Shown piece by piece: positions 47,020 to 56,827 of a stretch of DNA of 64,000 bases. The notes under the pieces are model-generated. The model ran no database searches. It was not told the origin of the DNA and worked only from the letters and a program-made list of their open reading frames with translations. Position 1 is the first letter of the stretch. Every line of letters begins with the position of its first letter. The stretch covers positions 62,001-126,000 of the forward strand of contig NZ_MSLT01000001.1 in assembly GCF_002149925.1 (NCBI RefSeq). The letters are read 5' to 3'. A program made the translations under genes and the position numbers. The stretch is from Thioflexithrix psekupsensis. Lineage in GTDB: Bacteria > Pseudomonadota > Gammaproteobacteria > Beggiatoales > Beggiatoaceae.

Positions 47020-49191
47020 TTAGCTGTGACTCAACAGTTGTAACAAAGTTTGCTGTGCCGAAATCGCGGTTTCGCCTTCAGCGGGCTTGGCGCGGGTGTA
47101 ATTGCCTTCTTGATCCAAAACCCAAGCCTGGACATTATCGGTTAAATACAGTTTTAAATTCTGCTCAATCACCCGCTCTTTTGACGCGGGGTCTTCAATC
47201 GGAAAACACACTTCTACCCGTTTCAATAAGTTACGATCCATCCAATCCGCACTGGAACAATACACTTCGGGTTTACCGTCATTATGAAAATAAAAACTGC
47301 GCGTATGCTCTAAAAACCGTCCCACAATAGAGCGCACATGAATGTTTTCTGACACGCCCGGAATGCCCGGCCGCAAACAACACATTCCTCGCACAATTAA
47401 GTCAATCTTTACCCCAGCCATAGAAGCACGATATAAGGCACGAATAATCATAGGTTCAGTCAAGGCATTGACCTTAGCCATAATGTGTGCCGTTTTGCCT
47501 TGGCGAGCATGTTCTGCTTCGCGTTCAATTCGCTCTACCATTCCCTTGTGAAGGGTAAAAGGCGATTGCAATAATTTCTCTAATTGTGCGCCTCGGCCTA
47601 AGGTGGTTAATTGCATAAACATTTTATGCACATCTTCACCGATTTTCTCATTGCACGTTAATAAACCATAATCCGTATAAATACGCGCTGTTCTCGCGTG
47701 ATAATTGCCCGTACCTAAATGCACATAACGCTTTAACTTACGATCTTCACGCCGCACGATCATTAACATTTTGGCATGGGTTTTATAACCCACCACCCCA
47801 TAAACCACATGCGCTCCCGCTTCTTGCAAGCGATTGGCTAAACGAATATTCGCTTCCTCATCAAATCGCGCCCGCAATTCAACAATCACAGTGACTTCTT
47901 TACCCGCTCTAGCGGCATCCACTAAAGCATCCACTAATACCGAATCAGGCCCCGTACGATAAAGCGTTTGTTTAATCGCCAATACCTGCGGATCAACCGC
48001 CGCTTGTTTCACCAAATCCACTACGGGAATAAACGATTGAAAAGGATGATGTAATAACAAATCACCTTCTCGAATGGTTGCAAATAAATTGCGTCCCAAT
48101 TGCTTAGGATTACCCGAAGTAAAACTGGGATATTTTAAATCAGGTCTATCCACCATATCCGGTAAAGCAATTAAACGATTTAAATTCACAGGCCCATTGA
48201 CTTGAAATAACTCACGCCGATCCAATTTAAATTTGCGCAATAAAAAATTAATAATATGATCAGGACAATTATCCGCCACTTCTAAACGAACACTGTCCCC
48301 ATAACGCCGTCCCGGTAATTCCCCTTCTAAAGCACGCAATAAATCATCGACTTCTTCTTCATCCACAAATAAATCGCTATTGCGCGTGACGCGAAATTGA
48401 TAACAACCCGTGACTTTCATGCCCGGAAAACAATCTTCCACATGCGCATGAATAATCGAAGATAAAAACACAAAATCATAAGGCTTTTCTGACAATTCGG
48501 GCGGGAATTGAATAAAACGCGGCAACGCCCGCGGAGCCTGCACCACAGCCATGCCACTATCGCGTCCAAATGCGTCTTTACCGCGCAGAGAAACAATAAA
48601 ATTTAAACTCTTATTTAACACCCGCGGAAAAGGATGCGCAGGGTCTAATCCAATCGGGCTTAAAATGGGCATTAATTCATTATCAAAAAAAGTTTTTACC
48701 CATGTACTTTGTTCATCAGACCATTGATCGCGCTTTAAAAAACGAGTGCCTTCTTTTTCTAAAGCGGGCAATAAAGCCTCATTGAGCAAACGATATTGTT
48801 CATCCACAAATTCATGCGCCGCCACACTAATTCGATTAAGAATTTCTTGGGGCAATAAATTATCAGAACCGGCTTGTACAGAGCCGAATTGTAATTGTTC
48901 TTTTAAGCCCGCCACGCGCACTTCAAAAAACTCATCTAAATTCGTACTGGCAATGCACAGAAAACGCAAGCGTTCTAATAACGGTAAAGTATCATCAAAG
49001 GCTTGCGCTAATACGCGCCGATGAAAAGCCAATAAACTTAATTCTCGATTAATATAAAAATCAGGACGATGCAAATCAATTTCATCATTACTTGCGGCTT
49101 CTACAGAGGCGGCTTGTGCTAAAATAGTTTCTGCATTTTGAGCTTGAGAAACCCGTTGTTGACGTGCTGATGTTGTGCTGGATTTGGTCAT
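47020..49191 (-). CDS. ppk1: Polyphosphate kinase 1
   Basis: Makes and breaks long-chain polyphosphate from ATP at the membrane; polyphosphate granules are common in sulfur bacteria. The 723-residue protein has the full family layout: N domain with YINRELSLLAFHRRVLAQA, and two phospholipase-D-like domains. The phospho-histidine motif is VGYKTHAKMLMIV, followed by HLGTGNYHARTARIYTDYG, and the second conserved histidine is in GRFLEHTRSFYF. Length is typical. The DUF4259-like gene lies 24 bases upstream on the same strand. No ppx is adjacent. Confidence 0.96.
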   Translation of the reverse strand: MTKSSTTSARQQRVSQAQNAETILAQAASVEAASNDEIDLHRPDFYINRELSLLAFHRRVLAQAFDDTLPLLERLRFLCIASTNLDEFFEVRVAGLKEQLQFGSVQAGSDNLLPQEILNRISVAAHEFVDEQYRLLNEALLPALEKEGTRFLKRDQWSDEQSTWVKTFFDNELMPILSPIGLDPAHPFPRVLNKSLNFIVSLRGKDAFGRDSGMAVVQAPRALPRFIQFPPELSEKPYDFVFLSSIIHAHVEDCFPGMKVTGCYQFRVTRNSDLFVDEEEVDDLLRALEGELPGRRYGDSVRLEVADNCPDHIINFLLRKFKLDRRELFQVNGPVNLNRLIALPDMVDRPDLKYPSFTSGNPKQLGRNLFATIREGDLLLHHPFQSFIPVVDLVKQAAVDPQVLAIKQTLYRTGPDSVLVDALVDAARAGKEVTVIVELRARFDEEANIRLANRLQEAGAHVVYGVVGYKTHAKMLMIVRREDRKLKRYVHLGTGNYHARTARIYTDYGLLTCNEKIGEDVHKMFMQLTTLGRGAQLEKLLQSPFTLHKGMVERIEREAEHARQGKTAHIMAKVNALTEPMIIRALYRASMAGVKIDLIVRGMCCLRPGIPGVSENIHVRSIVGRFLEHTRSFYFHNDGKPEVYCSSADWMDRNLLKRVEVCFPIEDPASKERVIEQNLKLYLTDNVQAWVLDQEGNYTRAKPAEGETAISAQQTLLQLLSHS

Positions 49192-49215
49192 AATAACTGC
49201 CTGAAAAAAGAAGTT

Positions 49216-49647
49216 TTAATTGGAGTCTTGAAGACAACGATTAATACGTTGATTCATCTCATCTAATTGGGCTAACCATTGGGTGTAATTAATAGAATGT
49301 TTCCATTCTTGTTGCCACTCAGAATCATATTGAATAGTGCGCATGGCTTTCTCTACATTTAACTCAATCTCTATGGGCAAACTTAAATGTTGATTACGCG
49401 CTAACCATTGCTTCATGCTATCGGGTAAATCATTACTGGCATAACCGCGCAATGCCAACCACAATTCAATGGCAATTAAGGTTTGACAACATAAAGTGAT
49501 TTCTAAAGGTTCTTTAGTTTCTGCCATAATTACTGCCGTTTCTATGGTATTAGACAACAAAATAAATCCTAAAGAATCCTCTAAATCGCGCCACCATTCT
49601 TGTGCGTCTATATTATTAAAAACATCGAAAATTAGCTCACTGTCCAT
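49216..49647 (-). CDS. DUF4259-like protein
   Basis: A 143-residue soluble protein. The N-terminal FDVFNNIDAQEWWRDLEDS resembles the FDNDDAxDWxxDLE signature of DUF4259, followed by a helical region around LIAIELWLALRGYASNDLP. The usual WG motif before it is not seen, so assignment is tentative. It lies 10 bases after creD and 24 bases before ppk1. Function unknown. Confidence 0.55.
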   Translation of the reverse strand: MDSELIFDVFNNIDAQEWWRDLEDSLGFILLSNTIETAVIMAETKEPLEITLCCQTLIAIELWLALRGYASNDLPDSMKQWLARNQHLSLPIEIELNVEKAMRTIQYDSEWQQEWKHSINYTQWLAQLDEMNQRINRCLQDSN

Positions 49648-49657
49648 TGCGTTTATC

Positions 49658-50989
49658 TTAGCGTTGTTGATTTAAATGGAGTGCGTACCAATCGACTCGA
49701 CGAGTAATAAACATCACCAATGCCAAAATAACAAAAAGCCCAATTGCACCAAACAATAAGGCATAATCTTGTAAATGCAATAGTACGTATAAGTAAATAT
49801 ACAAACCCACCAAAAATCCCCCCATAATTAAAGATCGCTGACGGCTTTGCAATACCCATTGCCCATAAGTGATAATTAAACCAATCGTTGCCCCACTGGC
49901 AATCAAATAAGCCCAAGAAAAGTTAAGATGTTCACTGATAGAAAGCAGTAATAAATAGAAAATAGACAGCGCAAATCCAACCATTAAATATTGTAAAGGA
50001 TGAATGCGAATAGGATTGAAAATTTCAAATAAAAAGAAAGTGGTAAAAGTCAGTAAAATAAACAGAATGCCATATTTAATGGAACGCTCCACTTTTTGAT
50101 AAAAATCAACAGGTAAGCGTAAATTCACATTAAATTGCTCCTGATGTAAATTCACAGAATCTTGCATTTCTGTGTTCCACATTTGGGGATAGCTGCGTCC
50201 TAAATGCGACACCTGCCACCGCGCCTCAAAACCTGTTTCATTGATCACCCGCTCTACCGGTAAAAAAGAACCCGCAAAACTGGGGTCTTGCCAACTTGAA
50301 CTTAATTCCACAATCGTTTCTTTGCCCACTGGCGAAAAAGCCAATTGTTCATGGCCATTTAAGTTTAATTTAAAAGAAAATTCATAATTAGTCGTATTTA
50401 ACTGTTCTAAATCAGGTAAACGAACATGCAATCCTTTATCAAATAAAGAACTGCGTGTTCCCGATAAAAAAGGCAGTTCCTTTTTATTCCAATTCAAGGT
50501 TAATGCTTCTCGAATGCCACGAGTATCAGAAATGCCAATAGTCAAATAAGCATCATCCCATAAAATATGTTCTGGTTGAATGGTTTTCCAAAAACCAAAA
50601 TTAGGCGGTTCAAACGCTCCAGAAACGGTTAAATCAGTACGATAAACCACTACTTCATAAATGCCGCGATAACGGGTTTCAGGAACTAATTGTCCGCGAA
50701 TTTGCAAATTTTCAGGTAAAAAATAAGCATAATGCAAATCGGTGTGAACTTTATCCTTATCATCTTTCCAAAAGCGTTGATAAGGCACAGTTACTACAGG
50801 CCCCATAATCGTTTGATCATAACCAAACAATTCACCAATTTCACTTTTCACCGAATAATAACGACTTTGCCGTTCATAAACCGCAGAGCTAATCATGATT
50901 AATGGAATGAGTAAAAGCATGACTAAAAATCCAATCACCAAAATTTTAAAAAATGCAGATTGACGAATAGAATCACCGACGCTAATCAT
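49658..50989 (-). CDS. creD: CreD-family inner membrane protein
   Basis: A 443-residue inner membrane protein of the CreD family (linked to the CreBC response in enterics and to beta-lactam tolerance). It has one N-terminal span (about 14-36), a large extracytoplasmic domain (about 40-300, with RYRGIYEVVVYRTDLTVSG) and five to six C-terminal spans starting KYGILFILLTFTTFFLFE. It ends LVMFITRRVDWY, the typical tail. No creB or creC is nearby. It sits between the coiled-coil membrane protein and the DUF4259-like gene. Confidence 0.9.
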   Translation of the reverse strand: MISVGDSIRQSAFFKILVIGFLVMLLLIPLIMISSAVYERQSRYYSVKSEIGELFGYDQTIMGPVVTVPYQRFWKDDKDKVHTDLHYAYFLPENLQIRGQLVPETRYRGIYEVVVYRTDLTVSGAFEPPNFGFWKTIQPEHILWDDAYLTIGISDTRGIREALTLNWNKKELPFLSGTRSSLFDKGLHVRLPDLEQLNTTNYEFSFKLNLNGHEQLAFSPVGKETIVELSSSWQDPSFAGSFLPVERVINETGFEARWQVSHLGRSYPQMWNTEMQDSVNLHQEQFNVNLRLPVDFYQKVERSIKYGILFILLTFTTFFLFEIFNPIRIHPLQYLMVGFALSIFYLLLLSISEHLNFSWAYLIASGATIGLIITYGQWVLQSRQRSLIMGGFLVGLYIYLYVLLHLQDYALLFGAIGLFVILALVMFITRRVDWYALHLNQQR

Positions 50990-51042
50990 TTGATAGACAC
51001 TCCTTTGGTCTCTGCTTTAGAGAAAGTTAAATGTAAAGCCGA

Positions 51043-51855
51043 TTAAATCGTATCAAAAACACGATCTATTTCCAAAATATCTGCCTCAGCTTCGCCATAT
51101 ACTTCATGATGTGCGGCTAATAACGCACTGGTTTCATTAATACTTTGGGAAATCGCCGCAGCGGTTAAACCCACACCAGATTGTTCTAATAATAAAGAAA
51201 CTTCCGTTTCAATGCGGGTTAAATCGCTATTAATCGTGGCTAAATCTTCTTGTTTCTGTTTAAAATTAGCCAAACGTTGCGTTAATAAATGCAGCGTTGC
51301 TTCCTTAGAATCACGGATTTTATTGGACAGGTTTTGTTTTAATTCCTCAGTGAGAACAGCCAATTGCTGTTCGATTTGTTTTTCCGTATTAGTGTCTAAA
51401 ATGGTGCGTAAATTCTGCTGTGCTAACAACAGCTTGAGATGCAGCCATGCTAATTTATTCAGCAATTGCAAATTTCTACTATTCTGTTCTTCGGTTTGCA
51501 AGCTAATCGCTTTATCGATTTTCTTTTGTAATTGCTGCAAACGATGTTGTCCCAGATGATCTAATTTTGCAATGAGAATTCCTCGTTTCTGGTGATATTC
51601 ACCTTGTTTTTCACTCTGTTCCTGAGCCTCTACAGTTTTTTGAAAACGGGCGTTAAATGTCAAGGTGAATAAATAAAACACCTCCAATCCTAAACCCAAT
51701 AACCAAATTCCCGCATGTCCATAGCGAATTAACTCTGCCAATCCCAATAAAAAAAACGCAAAAACCAGCAGCGCATTAACAGGAATATAGCCCAATGCGG
51801 GAACAGAATAAGTAGCCCAAAAAGCCGCTTTTAAATATTTCCATATCATCATCAT
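51043..51855 (-). CDS. Membrane-anchored coiled-coil protein next to PspA
   Basis: A 270-residue protein with two N-terminal spans (about 22-42 and 50-66) and a long helical, glutamine- and leucine-rich region (about 75-250) likely to form a coiled coil. No family is recognised. Its ATG overlaps the stop of the PspA-like gene (TAATG), so they are translated together and the protein may anchor or partner the PspA homologue at the membrane. Confidence 0.7.
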   Translation of the reverse strand: MMMIWKYLKAAFWATYSVPALGYIPVNALLVFAFFLLGLAELIRYGHAGIWLLGLGLEVFYLFTLTFNARFQKTVEAQEQSEKQGEYHQKRGILIAKLDHLGQHRLQQLQKKIDKAISLQTEEQNSRNLQLLNKLAWLHLKLLLAQQNLRTILDTNTEKQIEQQLAVLTEELKQNLSNKIRDSKEATLHLLTQRLANFKQKQEDLATINSDLTRIETEVSLLLEQSGVGLTAAAISQSINETSALLAAHHEVYGEAEADILEIDRVFDTI

Positions 51856-52607
51856 TAAGAGAAACGTTTTATTGTCTGTGGATCGACAATTTCAGCATCA
51901 ACCGTGGGCGTGCTATTGTCAGATAATTTAGGATTTAAACCTTCTTTTTGCATGAATTCGGCTAACGCCATATCGGCTAATGCGGCTTGTTCAGATTGCT
52001 TTAATTTGACCTCATCGGTATAGACGGCATCGTGTGCCACTCGCGCCCGTCCTGCGGCTTTATCGCGTTCTTCTTCTACCATTTTTTGCAGCCGATCTAA
52101 TGTATCGCCAGAACTGCCAATTGTCCCCGTCATTCCAGAAGCCATTTCACTCATTTCAGCCATTGCTTTTTGCATTTTCATGCTGCTAATACTGGTTTTA
52201 ATGGCTTCAATTTTCGCTTTTGCCGCGTTAATAGCTTGCTCACGAGCTGCCACCAAATTACGATAAGTTAATTCCGCTTTCTCTAATTGATCGCGGGCTT
52301 CTGCTAATTGTTGTTCTAAAGTTTTTAAGCGCAAAGCATATTGTGCGGCAACGTCTCGATTTCCAGCGTTCAAATTCGCGTTAATTTTAGCGCGCAAATC
52401 TCGTTCATCTGTTTCTAAACGTTTCACTTGGGTCATCAAGCGTTCGGATAAAGTGGCATGTGCAGATAATCCTTCATTATATTGCGCCATTTGCTTGCGT
52501 AAATTCTCTTTTTCCAGTTCTAATAACGCTTCAGGATTGCGTTTTTCCATATCTGTAATAAACAGATTAATAAACGCTTTAAATAAGTTGATAATTCGTT
52601 GTAACAT
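51855..52607 (-). CDS. PspA/IM30 family protein
   Basis: A 250-residue membrane-stress protein of the PspA/IM30 (ESCRT-III-like) family. The N-terminal helix and NLFITDMEKRNPEALLELEK are followed by a long coiled coil of the family (about 30-200). The C-terminal 50 residues differ from E. coli PspA (222 residues) and end DAEIVDPQTIKRFS. Such proteins bind and repair stressed membranes. No pspF or pspBC is present; the neighbours are a coiled-coil membrane protein and SBP-VWA lipoprotein genes. Confidence 0.82.
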   Translation of the reverse strand: MLQRIINLFKAFINLFITDMEKRNPEALLELEKENLRKQMAQYNEGLSAHATLSERLMTQVKRLETDERDLRAKINANLNAGNRDVAAQYALRLKTLEQQLAEARDQLEKAELTYRNLVAAREQAINAAKAKIEAIKTSISSMKMQKAMAEMSEMASGMTGTIGSSGDTLDRLQKMVEEERDKAAGRARVAHDAVYTDEVKLKQSEQAALADMALAEFMQKEGLNPKLSDNSTPTVDAEIVDPQTIKRFS

Positions 52608-52655
52608 ATTGTGCAGAATCTCGTGTTGAATAGGGGGAATAGGGGAAGTTAAACC

Positions 52656-53580
52656 TCAACGACTCCGTTCCCAAGTGCGCATTAAATTTTCCAATACTTC
52701 GGCTGAGGGCGCGTGACAAACTTGGTTTAAATCAATGCTCAAACCCGCTGAACGATATTGTACAAAAGGACTGTCTGGTTCATTAATGGGAATAGCAGGA
52801 TTACCGGGACGAAATCCATGCACTAAAGCCTGTTTTTGCACAGGTTCACTCAACAGAAAACGGAGAAATAAACGCGCCGCGTGATGATGTTTTTCCGTAG
52901 CCCAAGGGGTTTTTAAAATATAATAAGGATTATCACTCCACAAATTGCGTTCAGGATAATGAATATAAAAATTTCCCCAACGACCCTGCGCTGATTTTAA
53001 ATAATCAATTGCTAAATTTTCATAAACAAATAAGGCATCATAAACCGAAGGGCCTTTTAATACCATATCCTTCATTAGATTACCAGAACTATTACTTAAT
53101 CCACTAATAGATCGGCTAAAAGAACGCAGCCAATTTTGAAAATCAATATCCACTAAATCACTGACTTCTAATTGACGACATTTATTATGAAAATCATAAG
53201 CCATTAATACCAAAGTAATTAAACCACTATTAGATTCTAATGGATGCGTATGGCCAAATTTAAATAATCCCCATTCAGGCTTATTCGCAATTTCACGCCA
53301 GCCCGTAGGTAATTGCAATGCCTCAAATATCGTCTGTTTTTGCAAATTGATTCACTGCCCATTCCAACCACAAACGTTTCTCCGTTCCATAGGCAATTCC
53401 AATTTTAATAGCATCACGGTGAGAGGCTACATTTGAAGGAGTATTGTCACCTGTTTTTTTGTCAATTGGGTCATCTAGGTCATCTTTAGAAAAGATAGAA
53501 TAAGCCCCATAAAAACAGGCCGCCACAAATAGGAAAATCATTAATTTCCCTAAAAAGGTTAATTTAGGTCCTTGAGTCAT
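52656..53580 (-). pseudogene. Decayed paralogue of the SBP-VWA protein (internal deletion and frameshift)
   Basis: The 5' frame (53323-53580) encodes a membrane span and AIKIGIAYGTEKRLWLEWAV, matching the start of the binding-protein part of the neighbour (LVFLYGSEKQAWLETV). It then breaks. The second frame (52656-53345) resumes with LQLPTGWREIANKPEWGLFK, matching NDPKGWANHGHPEWGRFK. About 90 residues between these points are missing and the frame shifts by one. The VWA domain present in the neighbour is absent. The two pieces overlap by 23 bases. A decayed tandem duplicate is the best reading; an assembly or read error is possible. Confidence 0.7.
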
Positions 53581-53603
53581 TTTTTAACCTGTTTTAATCT
53601 TAA

Positions 53604-55283
53604 TTAAAAGAAGGTAGAAATTTCGGTAAAAACTTTACGAATATTATTGGGATCACCGTGATAATATTTGCCCTGCGTTTTCTCCGCAATTGCCTTTAAA
53701 ATGCCTTCATCGGCATCTTGTCCATAACCAATAGTAAAGACGCGAATAGGCTGCGTTTCACTGTTAAATTGCAGTCGTTGCAATAATTCTTGTAAAGATA
53801 ATTGGCTATTGCTATCTGCCCCATCACTTAACACAACAATAGCAGAAATTTCGCCTAAATTGGCTCTGGTTTTCAAATAAGAATAAGCCTGATTAATTGC
53901 ATCGTAAAGTGCCGTTCCCCCTGTGGCAAATAAATTTCCAACTTGTTCAAAAACAAGCGTTCTTTCTTGTCCCACATTAACCGATTGACGCAGCCAATTC
54001 AGCTCGTTATTAAAAATTAATAATGAAAAACTATCGCGTTCATTTAATAAAGTCAGCATTTGCTGCAATCCAGAACGCGCCCCGATAATTTTATCGCCAC
54101 TCATGCTGCCAGAAATATCAGCCACCATCACCACATTAGATATTTTTTTATTGGCTTTCCAAAGTTCCATAATGGCGTGCATCACTTCCACACTGGGAAT
54201 TTCTAATGTCGTTTTAGGCTGTTTAGGATCAACACCATATTGCGCATTAAATGGCGTTGTTAATGGAATATTTAAATCAGCAGGACGAAAACCATAACGT
54301 AAAGCCTGTTCTTGTTGCGGTTGTGCCAGTAAAAATTGAATATATTGTTGTGCAGCTTTGCGGTGCATTGGCGTGACCCAATCCCGCTCAACAATGCCCA
54401 CAGGATGATCGCTCCAAAAAGTGCCTTCTTCGGGATAAATCGCCACCATGGCAGCATCTCGATTCGGATGCTCATAGGATTGAATCACCATATTTTCATA
54501 AAGCACAGCAGCACTTAAATAACCCGGCCCATTAGCCGCCATTTTATCGCCAAAAAATCCTGTAGATCGCCCATAATGCACAATTGAATTTTGAATTGCC
54601 ATTAAATCCAATTTAGTTTTTTCATGATGCACATCATCTAATGTTAAATTCGCTAATTTTCCTGTGCTGGCATAAATTTGTGCAAATAAAGCAATTAAAC
54701 CACTATTACTGTATTCAGGATGAGTATGACCAAATTTAAACCGTCCCCATTCAGGATGCCCATGATTTGCCCAGCCTTTAGGGTCATTGGCTAATTCAAT
54801 AATTTGTTGCCAACCGATATTTTTCTCACCCCAACCCAATGCCTCAGCCATCGGTTTCCACATCGCAATGACCACAGGCGATAACACTAAATTTTCAGTG
54901 TGAGAAACCACATCGCGTCTTAATTTGACTTGTGACTCCGCATTACCTAACTTGATAAAGGCAGCCGATGCAGGGCTAATTAAATGTGCTTTTTCTGTTT
55001 CATTAAGAATATGATCAATGGTTTCTGCCGAACCCATTGGCACTGTTTTAACATAAATAACATCACCTTGTTCTGTTTTAATTTGTTGCTGATTAAATTG
55101 CTGAGTCACCGTTTCTAACCAGGCTTGTTTTTCAGAGCCATATAAAAATACTAATTCTACTGTTGGAACTGAAGGTTCAGAAGAGACATTTTGAGGCGCG
55201 CTATCTTCTCCACTACAAGAGATTAAAAAGAGAGAAAATAGAAGGATTAAAACACGAGTAAAAAACCGAGACAATAACTCCAT
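53604..55283 (-). CDS. Lipoprotein with solute-binding and VWA domains
   Basis: A 559-residue lipoprotein: the signal peptide ends in the lipobox LISC-SGED near residue 22. Residues about 40-340 form an extracellular solute-binding domain (VELVFLYGSEKQAWLETV, GHPEWGRFKFGHTHPEYSNS). Residues about 370-555 form a von Willebrand A domain with the metal-ion site DISGSMSG and later TGGTALYDA and LSDGADSN. The start is ATG 55283 with AGGAG seven bases upstream; GTG 55286 is an alternative. It is followed by the decayed paralogue and the PspA-like gene. The ligand is unknown. Confidence 0.85.
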   Translation of the reverse strand: MELLSRFFTRVLILLFSLFLISCSGEDSAPQNVSSEPSVPTVELVFLYGSEKQAWLETVTQQFNQQQIKTEQGDVIYVKTVPMGSAETIDHILNETEKAHLISPASAAFIKLGNAESQVKLRRDVVSHTENLVLSPVVIAMWKPMAEALGWGEKNIGWQQIIELANDPKGWANHGHPEWGRFKFGHTHPEYSNSGLIALFAQIYASTGKLANLTLDDVHHEKTKLDLMAIQNSIVHYGRSTGFFGDKMAANGPGYLSAAVLYENMVIQSYEHPNRDAAMVAIYPEEGTFWSDHPVGIVERDWVTPMHRKAAQQYIQFLLAQPQQEQALRYGFRPADLNIPLTTPFNAQYGVDPKQPKTTLEIPSVEVMHAIMELWKANKKISNVVMVADISGSMSGDKIIGARSGLQQMLTLLNERDSFSLLIFNNELNWLRQSVNVGQERTLVFEQVGNLFATGGTALYDAINQAYSYLKTRANLGEISAIVVLSDGADSNSQLSLQELLQRLQFNSETQPIRVFTIGYGQDADEGILKAIAEKTQGKYYHGDPNNIRKVFTEISTFF

Positions 55284-55367
55284 CACAAAACTCCTAATAG
55301 TGAGAGAATAAAATAAGACGAATCCATTGTAAATAAGAAATATGACAATAGGGTTAAATTGTGTTTC

Positions 55368-55964
55368 TCAACGTGACAATATCGCCGTAATAGCCGCTTT
55401 AACTTCATCAAGGGTATAAGCAAAAATAGCATTGTGATCGTGTTGTAACATGCTAACCAATTCATTGCGTAATTGCCGTCCCGCATTAATATACGCTAAT
55501 AAATGTTGAAACACCATTTCCCCCACTTGCGTTCGCAAGCGAGTATTTTGTTGCAATTGATCCCGTTCTCCCAAACCAATTGGACTAAAAAAATTACCTT
55601 TATTAAACCAGATAATTGACCGCCGGTGACAACGCATATCATCCATAATTTCTAAAATAGTAATTGCGGCAATCGTCGTTGGCGTAATTTCATAAACCCG
55701 TAATTTTGCTAATTCTCTCGCTTTCTTTTCTTGCGGGCCATCAATACCCCAGACATAATCACGCCCATGTGTGCTGGAATGAATTTGTGGATCAAAATAA
55801 CTCCATGAGTTTTGATCTAACCATTGGGCTAATAAATCGCGTCCAGGATTGCGAATGGGACCGTTAATGCCTTGAATATTGCACGCGCCTCCTGTAAATA
55901 ATAAGGGGACAATGCCATCTTCCATCATTTCAGATGTCACCAGCATAGAAACAAGTCGATTCAT
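55368..55964 (-). CDS. Conserved hypothetical, nucleoside deoxyribosyltransferase-like
   Basis: A 198-residue soluble protein. PLLFTGGACNIQGINGPIRN, GRDLLAQWLDQ, SYFDPQIHSSTHGRDYVW and AITILEIMDDMRCHRRSIIWF resemble the Rossmann-like fold and DP/E pattern of nucleoside 2-deoxyribosyltransferase-like proteins, but key residues cannot be confirmed here. It follows xthA by 19 bases, so it may be part of a nucleotide or DNA-repair set. Assignment is tentative. Confidence 0.5.
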   Translation of the reverse strand: MNRLVSMLVTSEMMEDGIVPLLFTGGACNIQGINGPIRNPGRDLLAQWLDQNSWSYFDPQIHSSTHGRDYVWGIDGPQEKKARELAKLRVYEITPTTIAAITILEIMDDMRCHRRSIIWFNKGNFFSPIGLGERDQLQQNTRLRTQVGEMVFQHLLAYINAGRQLRNELVSMLQHDHNAIFAYTLDEVKAAITAILSR

Positions 55965-55983
55965 GATGCAATCAATCCCCTAT

Positions 55984-56760
55984 TTATTCCAGAATAAAAT
56001 CATAATCCATCATTAATGGCGCATGATCAGAAAAACGCGCTGCTTTATAAATCATTGCCTGCTGTATTTTTTCTTTAAAATGGGGAGTAATGATTTGATA
56101 ATCAATTCTCCAGCCCACATTTTTTGCCCATGCCTGTCCACGATTTGACCACCATGTATAATGCTCCGGTTCAGGACAAATCAAGCGAAACCCATCAATT
56201 AAATCCGTTTCTGTAAATAAACGATCTAGCCATGCTCTTTCTTCGGGTAAAAATCCCGAATGATTTTGATTATTTTTCCAGTTTTTTAAATCAATAGGAC
56301 GATGCGCAATATTCCAATCTCCACATAAAATAGCGGCTCTATCTTGATGGTAATGTTGGGCGAAATAAGGCAGTAAACGATCCATAAAAGCATATTTGGC
56401 TTGTTGTCGATGTTCACCTGAAGTCCCAGAATGCAAATAGAGAGAAACTATCGTCACTTGTTCAAAATGAGCCGCTAAATAACGCCCTTCAGCATCAATA
56501 TCCGGCCAGCCAATGCCCATCTCCACATTTTTAGGCATCACGCGACTGTATAAAGCCACACCGCTATAACCCTTTTTTTCTGCACTGTGATAATAACAAT
56601 GATAACCTTGCGGATGAAATAATGAATCGGTTAATTGATCGGCTTGTGCTTTGGTTTCTTGAATGCAAATGACATCCGCATTTTGCGCCGCCAACCATGT
56701 AAAAAAACCTTTACGCGCTGCCGCACGAATTCCATTGACATTGGCTGTGATCACTCTCAT
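55984..56760 (-). CDS. xthA: Exodeoxyribonuclease III
   Basis: AP endonuclease and 3'-5' exonuclease of base-excision repair. The 258-residue protein has the EEP-family motifs VNGIRAAARKGFFTWL, CIQETKAQ (catalytic Glu), GYSGVALYSR, LCGDWNIAHRPIDLKNW and the terminal SDHAPLMMDYDF (catalytic Asp-His). It is followed by the deoxyribosyltransferase-like gene. Confidence 0.93.
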   Translation of the reverse strand: MRVITANVNGIRAAARKGFFTWLAAQNADVICIQETKAQADQLTDSLFHPQGYHCYYHSAEKKGYSGVALYSRVMPKNVEMGIGWPDIDAEGRYLAAHFEQVTIVSLYLHSGTSGEHRQQAKYAFMDRLLPYFAQHYHQDRAAILCGDWNIAHRPIDLKNWKNNQNHSGFLPEERAWLDRLFTETDLIDGFRLICPEPEHYTWWSNRGQAWAKNVGWRIDYQIITPHFKEKIQQAMIYKAARFSDHAPLMMDYDFILE

Positions 56761-56785
56761 TTTTTATTTTTTCACCCTTGAAATA

Positions 56786-56818
56786 AGCCGTATTAATTTT
56801 ATTAAAATTAATACGGCT
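56786..56818 (-). terminator. Perfect 15-bp hairpin between the SDR and xthA genes
   Basis: AGCCGTATTAATTTT (56786-56800) and its exact complement (56804-56818) with a 3-base loop. It lies just after the SDR stop (56828). The T-run beyond the stem is weak (TTATTT), so termination is likely but not certain. Confidence 0.5.
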
Positions 56819-56827
56819 GTGTTAAAA

